Below the pieces are notes generated by a model. It saw only the letters and a list, made by a program, of their open reading frames with translations. It was not told where the DNA came from and searched no databases. A DNA stretch of 64,000 nucleotides from Rhizobium sp. Root274 (lineage in GTDB: Bacteria > Pseudomonadota > Alphaproteobacteria > Rhizobiales > Rhizobiaceae). Numbering within the stretch: the first letter of the stretch is position 1; every line of letters begins with the position of its first letter. The position numbers were made by a program, and so were the translations under genes. Positions 57,733 to 64,000 of the stretch are shown in pieces. The stretch lies in contig NZ_LMJE01000008.1 of the NCBI RefSeq assembly GCF_001429245.1, positions 62,001-126,000 of the forward strand. Reading direction: 5' to 3'.

Positions 57733-57750
57733 TCCCACCCTCTCCGCCAT
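57733..57750 (+). other. attR: right attachment core
   Basis: TCCCACCCTCTCCGCCAT, an exact copy of the tRNA-Ser 3' end at 39784-39801. It defines the right end of the 18-kb element; site-specific recombination between the two would excise a circle of 17,949 bp. Confidence 0.93.
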
Positions 57751-57791
57751 TCCATACTGTCCATACCGAAGACATAGGTAACATCGTGTAC

Positions 57792-58016
57792 CTAAGACGT
57801 GGGTGACAACCTTGTGCTGAGCGGGTTGTCGATGGTTTGCAAAGTTCTCGGCTTCAGGTCGATATATTTCAGATCATGGCGTATGAAACTGACGAGCCAA
57901 ATGCCGTCATCGACTTCCTTGATTCCGTGCCATACCGACTGAGGATCTTCTTGCGATGCATTGGGATGCGGCCGCAGGAGGTGACCGTGACATCCCTGTC
58001 GTGGAAGCACAATCAA
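57792..58016 (-). pseudogene. Decayed transposase 3' end (integrase-core, IS481-like)
   Basis: An open frame of 74 codons whose last 40 residues (DDGIWLVSFIRHDLKYIDLKPRTLQTIDN...) resemble, from memory, the C-terminal end of integrase-core transposases. The upstream part of such a gene is missing. The 57758-57808 sequence beside it (TACCGAAGACATAGGTAACA...) looks like an insertion-sequence terminal region. It begins 41 nt beyond attR. Family assignment is tentative. Confidence 0.45.
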
Positions 58017-58301
58017 ACTGCGACGGTGGCTTCAGGTGCCGTGCCCGTCGCGAGCGGCATCTGTCAGGTCCCGCGATTGAGCAAAAGATTTCCGATGAAG
58101 CTCGATCATCGGATCGAGGGAACAGCCGTTCCATTCTTGGCATCAGGGACATCCATATGGTTCTTGCTTTATCGCAGGAGAGAGGCGTAGCGTGTCCCGA
58201 TCGAAGTAGAACATTTCGACTGCTGCGTCGGCAAAATGATACCGAACCCAGCCGCAGTCAGCCCTCTGGTGGCTGCGAACTCCAGAACAAGGAAAGCCAT
58301 C

Positions 58302-58439
58302 ATGGCCAAAGGCCAGCAGCGTTCGAACCGCGAAGTGAGAAAGCCGAAGAAGGATAAGGAGAAGCCCTCTGCGACCCCTGTGTCGAGCTTCAACACGCAG
58401 ATGAAAAACGCCGAGTCCTCGGCACCCAAGAAGCGCTGA
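58302..58439 (+). CDS. Small basic protein of unknown function
   Basis: 45 residues, MAKGQQRSNREVRKPKKDKE followed by a short Ser/Thr/Lys tail. AAGGAAAG lies just before ATG 58302. I recall very similar short basic proteins in other rhizobia, so it is probably real; it is Lys/Arg-rich and may bind nucleic acid. A hairpin follows before thiN. Confidence 0.6.
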   Translation: MAKGQQRSNREVRKPKKDKEKPSATPVSSFNTQMKNAESSAPKKR

Positions 58440-58586
58440 CACCGAAAGTCAGGAGACTCTTGCTTCCGATGGGATTGGTATTCCGCAAGGGCACTCGGTC
58501 TCCCATCCCCACCGCACCGCGCACTAAACCGCTCGAATACATCTGGGTAGTCGCAAGGTGGAGGCTGACAACTGGCCGCTCCGGAA

Positions 58587-58616
58587 GAACAGTTCTGCTC
58601 ACAGCACTGTTCTTTC
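58587..58616 (+). terminator. Hairpin with short T-run upstream of thiN
   Basis: GAACAGT...ACTGTTC with an inner GCT/AGC pair, followed by TTTC. It is placed to end transcription from the small basic gene before thiN. Confidence 0.5.
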
Positions 58617-58660
58617 AATCCGCTTTCCCTTTCCCCCCGACATGCGCTATGGGCAGGCGC

Positions 58661-59314
58661 ATGACTTCTTCGTCCTTCACCATTCTTCTGGGCGGTCATC
58701 TGACCGTGACGGATCGCCTCAAGGCTCTGACCGAAGGCAGCCGTGCGATTGCCGCCGATAGTGGCATGCGCCATGCCTTAGCGCTCGGGATTGTTCCCGA
58801 ACTCTGGGCAGGCGACTTCGACAGCAGCGATGCAAGCCTTGTTGCCGAGTGGCCGCAAGTCGAGCGTCGCACCTATCCTGCCGCCAAGGCTGCGACCGAC
58901 GGCGAGATTGCCGTCGCCGAGGCGATTGCTCGGGGTGCCACGCGGTTGATCTTTGCCGGTGCGCTCGGTGGTGAGCGATCGGACCATGCCTTGCAGCACT
59001 ACCTGAACGCGCTGGGCCTTGTCGAAGACGGGTTTGAGGTGGTGCTGACTTCCGGCGACGAAGAGGCCTATCCCTTTGCCGACGAGAGCCAGCTCGAGCT
59101 GGAATTGCCGAAGGGGGCACTCTTCTCGGTTCTAGGTTTCACCGCGCTTGAAGGTCTGACGATCCGCAATGCGCGCTATCCGCTCACCGATTTTTCGCTG
59201 GCCTTCGGATCGTCCCGCACCATTTCCAATGTCGCCGAAGGTCCGATTTCGGTCTCGCTCACCCGTGGCCGCGCCGTCCTTCTGGCTCGCCCTTACGATT
59301 TTTCCGGAGCCTGA
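58661..59314 (+). CDS. thiN: Thiamine pyrophosphokinase
   Basis: Converts thiamine to thiamine pyrophosphate using ATP. 217 residues from ATG 58661 (MTSSSFTILLGGHLTVTDRL); ATG 58649 is also possible. It has AADSGMRHALALGIVPELWAGDFDSSD (metal and ATP loop), AAKAATDGEIAVAEAI and GALGGERSDHALQHYLNA, the standard TPK motifs. A TPP riboswitch and thiB lie 3.8 kb downstream, but thiN itself has no visible riboswitch. Four nt separate it from the ABC-F gene. Confidence 0.93.
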   Translation: MTSSSFTILLGGHLTVTDRLKALTEGSRAIAADSGMRHALALGIVPELWAGDFDSSDASLVAEWPQVERRTYPAAKAATDGEIAVAEAIARGATRLIFAGALGGERSDHALQHYLNALGLVEDGFEVVLTSGDEEAYPFADESQLELELPKGALFSVLGFTALEGLTIRNARYPLTDFSLAFGSSRTISNVAEGPISVSLTRGRAVLLARPYDFSGA

Positions 59315-59318
59315 AGCC

Positions 59319-61151
59319 TTGGCGCCTCCCATTCTGAAACTCGACGATATCTACCTATCCTTCGGCGGCACCCCGCTCCTTAACGGTGCCGGGCTGCAGG
59401 TGGAACCAGGCGACCGGATTTGCCTGGTCGGGCGCAACGGTTCGGGCAAGTCGACTCTGATGAAGATTGCGGCGGGACTGGTCGAGGCGCAGTCGGGAGA
59501 GGTCTTCCGTCACCCGGCCTCCACCATCCGCTATCTGGAGCAGGCACCTGATTTCGCCGGCTACAGCACCGTACAAGCCTATGCCGAGGCAGGGCTCGGG
59601 CCGGGTGATGATCCGTATCGGGTGACCTATCTGCTGGAGCATCTGGGTCTGACCGGTCAGGAAGATCCGACGCGGCTTTCGGGTGGTGAAGCGCGGCGCG
59701 CAGCGCTTGCCCGGGTGCTGGCGCCCGAGCCTGACATTCTGATGCTTGATGAGCCGACGAACCATCTCGATCTGCCGACCATCGAGTGGCTCGAAGGAGA
59801 GTTGCAAAAGACGCGTAGCGCACTCGTCCTCATTTCCCACGACAGGCGCTTTCTTGAGAGGATCTCGACCGCCACCGTCTGGCTGGATCGCGGGCTATCG
59901 CGAAGGCTTGCCCGTGGTTTTGCCCATTTCGAGGAATGGCGCGACAGGGTGCTGGAAGAGGAAGAAATCGAGCAGCACAAGCTCGGCCGCCAGATTGAGC
60001 GTGAGGAGCACTGGTTACGCTATGGGGTCACTGCCCGGCGCAAGCGCAATATGCGGCGACTGGGTAATCTCCAGGCTTTGCGTGCGGACTATCGGGGCCA
60101 CAAGGGGCCGCAGGGCACAATCCAGGCTGCTGTTAGCGAAGGTCGCGAAAGCGGAAAACTGGTCGTCGAGGCAGACAAGATCACGAAATCCTATGGCGAT
60201 AGGACCATCGTCGCGCCCTTCTCGATCCGCGTGCATCGCGGCGACTGTATTGGTCTGATCGGCCCGAACGGTGCCGGCAAGACGACGCTTCTGAAGATGC
60301 TGACCGGCCAGTTGCAGCCGGACGGGGGGGTGATCAGGCTCGGGACGAACCTGGAAATCGCGGTTCTCGACCAGAAGCGTGAAGACCTCAATCCGGACGA
60401 TACGCTTGCTCATTACCTGACCGACGGTCGTGGTGAGAACCTGCTGGTCAACGGCGAGCAGAAACATGTTACCGGCTACATGAAGGATTTCCTTTTCCAG
60501 CCGGAACAGGCTCGCACGCCGATCCGCAATCTATCCGGCGGCGAGCGGGCCCGGTTGATGCTGGCGCGGATCATGGCAAAGCCTTCCAACCTGCTGATCC
60601 TCGACGAGCCGACCAACGATCTCGACATCGAGACGCTGGATCTTCTGCAGGAAATTGTCGCGGGCTATGCCGGTACGGTCATCCTCGTCAGCCATGACCG
60701 CGATTTCCTCGACCGCACCGTGACCTCGACCATTGCGCCCGCCAATCCGGATGCGCCCGATGGCCGCTGGATCGAGTATGCCGGGGGCTATTCCGATATG
60801 CTGGCTCAGCGCAAGGGCGTCGAGGACGAACGCAAGCGGGCCGAGAAAGCCGAGAAGGCAAAAGCGCAGGACATGTCTGGCGCAAAGGCCGGCGAGGCTG
60901 GCTCCAAGAGCAAGGGAAAACTGTCGTTCAAGCAGAAATTTGCTCTCGAAAATCTGCCGAAGGAAATGGAAAAGGCGGAAAAGGAGATTGCCGCGCGCGA
61001 AGCCAAGATGGCGGATCCCAATCTCTTCACGAAGGATCCGACGACCTTCAACCGGCTCGCCGCCGAAATGGAGAAGCTTCGCGCCGACATTACCCGCTGG
61101 GAAGAGGAATGGCTGGAGCTCGAGATGCTGCGTGAGGAACTGGAAGGGTAG
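59319..61151 (+). CDS. ABC-F family ATPase (Uup-like)
   Basis: Ribosome-associated ABC-F protein of 610 residues with two nucleotide-binding domains and no membrane segments. Domain 1: GRNGSGKST, LSGGEARRAALARVL, ILMLDEPTNHLD. Domain 2: GPNGAGKTT, LSGGERARLMLARIM, LLILDEPTNDLD. A linker and a C-terminal coiled coil (LPKEMEKAEKEIAAREAKM) are present, the Uup arrangement. TTG 59319 (codes for the M of MAPPILKLDD) is the natural start, after GGAGC; the longer frame overlaps thiN. Confidence 0.9.
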   Translation: MAPPILKLDDIYLSFGGTPLLNGAGLQVEPGDRICLVGRNGSGKSTLMKIAAGLVEAQSGEVFRHPASTIRYLEQAPDFAGYSTVQAYAEAGLGPGDDPYRVTYLLEHLGLTGQEDPTRLSGGEARRAALARVLAPEPDILMLDEPTNHLDLPTIEWLEGELQKTRSALVLISHDRRFLERISTATVWLDRGLSRRLARGFAHFEEWRDRVLEEEEIEQHKLGRQIEREEHWLRYGVTARRKRNMRRLGNLQALRADYRGHKGPQGTIQAAVSEGRESGKLVVEADKITKSYGDRTIVAPFSIRVHRGDCIGLIGPNGAGKTTLLKMLTGQLQPDGGVIRLGTNLEIAVLDQKREDLNPDDTLAHYLTDGRGENLLVNGEQKHVTGYMKDFLFQPEQARTPIRNLSGGERARLMLARIMAKPSNLLILDEPTNDLDIETLDLLQEIVAGYAGTVILVSHDRDFLDRTVTSTIAPANPDAPDGRWIEYAGGYSDMLAQRKGVEDERKRAEKAEKAKAQDMSGAKAGEAGSKSKGKLSFKQKFALENLPKEMEKAEKEIAAREAKMADPNLFTKDPTTFNRLAAEMEKLRADITRWEEEWLELEMLREELEG

Positions 61152-61160
61152 AGGGTCGCT

Positions 61161-62939
61161 TCACCGCAGGGTATCCATCACCCGCTCGAGATGCACCAGC
61201 CTCGCACCGGTCGCCTTGGCGAATGTCGCCGAGCGACCGATGTAGAGCAGGGTCGTGTCGGTCAATTCTCCGAGCAGCATTGCCAAACGGTTTTCGGTTT
61301 CCGGTTCCAGGCCCTCAAGGACATCAAAGAATACTACCCAGCGTGGTTTGCGCAGCAGGACGTTGGCAAAGGCCAGCGCCATCTGCTCATCCTTGTCGAG
61401 CAGTCTTTCCCATCGGGCACGCTCGTCGAGACGATTACCGAGATGCTCTAGCCCCACCCGCTCCAGGGCAGCTCTCATGCTGGCATCTGTGAAGCCCACG
61501 GACGCCGCCGGGTAAGCGAGCAGACTGCGCAGCCGGCCTTCCGGCAGGTAGCCGATCTGCGGCACGAAGAGGATGTCCGTTGCTGCTGGGAGAAGGATCT
61601 GACCCGTGCCGAACGGCCACAGGCCGGCAAGTGCATTGAAGAATAGCTTGCGATTGACGCCCTGGTCGCCATTGACCATGACATGTTCGCCGGGCGCGAT
61701 GTCGACATCCCTTTCGACGAGACGGAAAGCGCCGCCGTTGTTCTCGCCTGGGACCCGTGAACCAATCTCGAGGCCCCTCAGATGAAGGGCGCCATCCTCG
61801 GACGCCGAGATCTGTATGTTTCCTGCCATCCCATCCGCATTGTCCATGGCGCCCAGGGCGGCGCGGAAGACCGTGACGCGGAGGAGTGCTGCCCGCCAGT
61901 CGGCGATCTGACCGAAGTTGTCGACATACCAGCGCAGGGCAGAATAGACCTGGGTAAAGGCCGCTGCCGCCATCATCAGGCCGCCGAAGGTTATGGTCCC
62001 GGAGAAATAGGCCGGGGAGGCAATCAGGATGGGCACGATGATCGCCAACCATCCGAAGCCTGCCGTCACCCATGTCAGATTGGTGAGCGCAAGTGCCAGG
62101 TGACTTATTGAGCCTAGGACGCTGTCGAGCGCTTGATGAATATGCCGTTTCTCGGTCTCTTCACCGCGGGCGACGGCGATCGCCTCGAGGTTCTCGTTGG
62201 CGCGCATCAGGGAGAAACGCAGGTCGGCCTCGCGCGCATAACGCTCGGCATTCAGGTTCGACAGCCGGTGTCCGACGAGGCGGCTCAAAAGCGAGGCGGC
62301 AAGGGCATAGAGAATGGCGCCCCAAACCATGTAACCGGGAATGCGAAAACTCCAGTCTCCCAGCTTGAAGACGAGTTCGCTGGACAGGCCCCAGAGGACC
62401 CCGATGAAGCTCACCAGAAGAATGGTCGCATTGAAAAGACCAATCGACAGGGACGTCGTCATCTCGGCGAGCTTGCGGGCATCTTCGTGCAGTCGCTGGT
62501 CCGGGTTGACGCCGAGGGGGCTCGTCATCGAGAGGCGAAAGGCGCGGCGTCCTGCCAGCCACTGGTCGATGACATCGCGCGTCAGACCCTCCCGCATGTG
62601 CAAAGCCGTCATCTGGTTCAACCAGGCCTGAATGACGTTTAGCACCAGAAGCACGCCGGCGATGACAGCGAAGTTGCGAAGTTCCTGCAGAAAGGCCGGC
62701 AGGTTGCGCTGCTCCAGCGAATTGTAGAACGGCGCGTTCCAGTGGTTCAGCATGACGGTGCCATAGGCGGTGGCCAGGATGACAGCGACCAGTGCGAAGG
62801 CGAAGACGAGGATGCGATTGCGAATGGCAGAGTGCCAGAAGCTATCCAAAGCGATGGCGATCTGGCGGCGAAAATTCCCTTCGACGGATGCAACAATCTG
62901 ATCGACTGAAATCGGTCCTCCGTTCATTTCACTCGTCAT
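61161..62939 (-). CDS. SbmA/BacA-like transporter fused to a degenerate ABC nucleotide-binding domain
   Basis: 592 residues: six or more membrane segments in an SbmA/BacA-like domain (VMLNHWNAPFYNSLEQRN, then RWYVDNFGQIADWRA), then an ABC domain from about residue 375. The ABC motifs are broken. The Walker A site reads NGDQGVNRKLFF with no GKS/T; the signature LSxGEQQR reads LDKDEQMAL; Walker B reads VVFFDVLEGL with no catalytic Glu. It cannot hydrolyse ATP in the usual way, so it probably works like SbmA/BacA, which use proton energy, or needs a partner. It is convergent with the ABC-F gene, 9 nt apart. Confidence 0.85.
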   Translation of the reverse strand: MTSEMNGGPISVDQIVASVEGNFRRQIAIALDSFWHSAIRNRILVFAFALVAVILATAYGTVMLNHWNAPFYNSLEQRNLPAFLQELRNFAVIAGVLLVLNVIQAWLNQMTALHMREGLTRDVIDQWLAGRRAFRLSMTSPLGVNPDQRLHEDARKLAEMTTSLSIGLFNATILLVSFIGVLWGLSSELVFKLGDWSFRIPGYMVWGAILYALAASLLSRLVGHRLSNLNAERYAREADLRFSLMRANENLEAIAVARGEETEKRHIHQALDSVLGSISHLALALTNLTWVTAGFGWLAIIVPILIASPAYFSGTITFGGLMMAAAAFTQVYSALRWYVDNFGQIADWRAALLRVTVFRAALGAMDNADGMAGNIQISASEDGALHLRGLEIGSRVPGENNGGAFRLVERDVDIAPGEHVMVNGDQGVNRKLFFNALAGLWPFGTGQILLPAATDILFVPQIGYLPEGRLRSLLAYPAASVGFTDASMRAALERVGLEHLGNRLDERARWERLLDKDEQMALAFANVLLRKPRWVVFFDVLEGLEPETENRLAMLLGELTDTTLLYIGRSATFAKATGARLVHLERVMDTLR

Positions 62940-63075
62940 GCCATCAAGCCTCGAAAACTTTCAACTACAGTCTGTTGACTGCATAGCATGGCGAGATTGC
63001 GTTTGGCTTACCGTGGCACAGAAGAGGTCTGTGCATCTTGCGCTCGGAAACCTGCCGCGCTATTTCCATGACTGC

Positions 63076-63173
63076 TCTAACGGGGTGCCTTCTGATCCGC
63101 CGTGATCGGAATGCTGAGAGGCGTCAGCCAACCCGCGGAACCTGATCCGGTTAACACCGGCGGAGGGATTAGA
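63076..63173 (+). ncRNA. TPP (thi-box) riboswitch
   Basis: Conserved core in order: ACGGGGTGCC, GCTGAGAGG, ACCC, GAACCTGATCCGGTTAACACCGG and CGGAGGGAT. Outer stem TCTAA (63076-63080) pairs with TTAGA (63169-63173). It senses thiamine pyrophosphate and lies 57 nt before the thiB start. Confidence 0.96.
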
Positions 63174-63187
63174 CGCGTCGATCGCAA

Positions 63188-63228
63188 ACGCCCTATCCCG
63201 ATATCATTGATCTTTTGGAGGAGGGCGT
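63188..63228 (+). promoter_or_regulatory. Riboswitch expression platform sequestering the thiB ribosome binding site
   Basis: ACGCCCT (63188-63194) is exactly complementary to AGGGCGT (63222-63228), which covers the end of the GGAGGAGGG Shine-Dalgarno. With ligand bound, this hairpin would hide the site and shut off translation. No T-run terminator is present, so control is at translation. Confidence 0.75.
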
Positions 63229-63229
63229 C

Positions 63230-64000
63230 ATGCCGTCATATCTTGCTGCATTTGTTCGCGCCGGCCTTGCCGCAGCCTTGTTGTCCGCCGGTCTATCCGC
63301 GTCGGCGCAGGCAGCCGACAAGGTTCTGACCGTCTATACCTATGAAAGCTTCATTTCCGAATGGGGACCGGGACCCAAGGTGAAGGAAGCCTTTGAAAAA
63401 ACCTGCGATTGCAGCGTTAATTTTGTCGGTGTTGCCGATGGAGTAGCCCTTCTGACCCGCCTCAAGCTTGAAGGTCAAAGCTCCAAGGCCGATGTCGTGC
63501 TGGGGCTTGATACCAATCTGGTTGAGGAGGCCAAGCAGACAGGAATGTTCGATACGGCTGCGATCGACACCTCGAAAGTGAAGGTTCCTGGCGGCTTCAG
63601 CGATGATGTCTTCGTGCCTTACGACTATGGTCATTTCGCCGTGATCTACGACACCCAGGCGATCAAGACTCCGCCGAAGAGCCTCAAGGAACTGGTTGAG
63701 GGTGACCCGAACCAGAAGATCGTCATTCAGGATCCCCGCACGTCGACACCAGGTCTCGGCCTCTTGCTCTGGGTCAAGTCCGTTTATGGCGACAAGGCGC
63801 CCGAGGCTTGGGCCAAGCTGAAAGGCCGTGTTCTGACGGTGACCCCAGGTTGGTCGGAAGCTTATGGTCTGTTTACCAAGGGGGAGGCGCCGATGGTGTT
63901 GTCCTACACGACATCGCCGGCCTACCACATGGTCGCAGAAAACACCGATCGCTATCAGGCAGCGGACTTTTCCGAAGGCCATTACATCCAGATCGAAGTT
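63230..64000 (+). CDS. thiB: Thiamine ABC transporter substrate-binding protein, 5' part (runs off window)
   Basis: 257 codons open to the window edge. Signal peptide [20 protein letters not shown]...AQA, with cleavage probably at AQA-AD. The mature domain reads [51 protein letters not shown] and [22 protein letters not shown], all ThiB/TbpA motifs. It delivers thiamine or TPP to ThiPQ. The start has a strong GGAGGAGGG and lies under the TPP riboswitch. Confidence 0.95.
   Translation, partial: MPSYLAAFVRAGLAAALLSAGLSASAQAADKVLTVYTYESFISEWGPGPKVKEAFEKTCDCSVNFVGVADGVALLTRLKLEGQSSKADVVLGLDTNLVEEAKQTGMFDTAAIDTSKVKVPGGFSDDVFVPYDYGHFAVIYDTQAIKTPPKSLKELVEGDPNQKIVIQDPRTSTPGLGLLLWVKSVYGDKAPEAWAKLKGRVLTVTPGWSEAYGLFTKGEAPMVLSYTTSPAYHMVAENTDRYQAADFSEGHYIQIEV

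Larger units (their letters stand above)
39784..57750. mobile_element. tRNA-Ser-integrated mobilizable element (about 18 kb)
   Basis: Bounded by exact 18-bp repeats of the tRNA-Ser 3' end. It encodes a tyrosine integrase at the left end, a rolling-circle Rep, a MobV relaxase, a DotA/TraY homologue, a NaeI-type restriction cassette, a second C5-methyltransferase and a DUF262/HEPN pair. It has no coupling protein and no other type IV secretion gene, so it is an integrative mobilizable element (IME), not a self-transmissible ICE. Base composition changes along it: the DUF262/HEPN genes and the 47.0-47.2 kb intergenic stretch are visibly AT-richer than the core. No obvious excisionase was found. 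Confidence 0.9.

Noticed and set aside
57720..57750. Second tRNA gene at the right end
   Set aside because: Only the 18-bp 3' end of tRNA-Ser is present; there is no acceptor 5' half, anticodon or D arm, so it is attR.
39784..57750. Full conjugative system (ICE)
   Set aside because: Only one type IVB gene (dotA-like) and a relaxase; no coupling protein, ATPase or pilus genes, so self-transfer is not supported.
57837..58190. 117-codon + strand frame
   Set aside because: It lies opposite the transposase remnant and has no start signal or recognisable motif.

Overview
The window reads as chromosomal DNA of an alphaproteobacterium of the Rhizobiales, most likely Rhizobiaceae (Rhizobium/Agrobacterium/Sinorhizobium group). 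Three things support this: the gene order hemJ-rho-mnmE-mnmG-rsmG-parA-parB-holA, a LexA box of the alphaproteobacterial GTTC-N7-GTTC type before an imuA-imuB-dnaE2 cassette, and a palindrome before bfr that fits the rhizobial Irr box. Two parS-like palindromes beside parAB suggest that the replication origin is near, probably just off the left edge; that is inference from conserved synteny.

Core, 1-39,800. The + strand carries hemJ (tail), rho, the tRNA-modification and rRNA-methylation genes mnmE, mnmG and rsmG, then parAB. Convergent to these is leuS-lptE-holA. Next come yggS, two AMP-forming acyl-CoA synthetases (PrpE-like and AcsA) around the cell-cycle regulator trcR, the iron-storage genes bfr and bfd, the SOS mutagenesis cassette imuA-imuB-dnaE2, a small zinc peptidase and a divergent FtrA-like regulator/rhodanese pair. 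A long minus-strand block follows (GNAT pair, obgE-proB-proA-nadD-rsfS-rlmH-envC-ctpA-deacetylase-rppH), with an EEP-family hydrolase between obgE and the GNAT genes on the + strand. rplU-rpmA and a tRNA-Ser(CGA) close the core.

Integrated element, 39,784-57,750 (about 18 kb). A tyrosine integrase sits just inside the tRNA-Ser gene, and the last 18 bp of the tRNA region are repeated exactly at 57,733-57,750, so this is a tRNA-integrated mobilizable element. Left to right it carries the integrase; a Vsr / C5-methyltransferase / NaeI-type endonuclease restriction cassette; a rolling-circle (HUH) Rep protein; a run of small, translationally coupled unknown genes with 21-bp repeats and a duplicated leader; a second C5-methyltransferase; a minus-strand operon of MobV relaxase, unknown protein, DotA/TraY homologue, 49-residue membrane protein and secreted protein; and a DUF262 + HEPN gene pair of defence type. 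No other type IV secretion gene and no coupling protein is present. The lone DotA/TraY gene is the most unusual feature: it suggests an element that rides on, and re-equips, a helper's type IVB conjugation channel.

Right flank, 57,751-64,000. A decayed transposase end abuts the element. After it come a small basic protein, thiamine pyrophosphokinase (thiN), an ABC-F ATPase, an SbmA/BacA-like membrane protein whose nucleotide-binding domain has lost its ATPase motifs, and a TPP riboswitch leading into thiB, which runs off the window.

All calls come from reading the sequence and from remembered family motifs; no database search was run.
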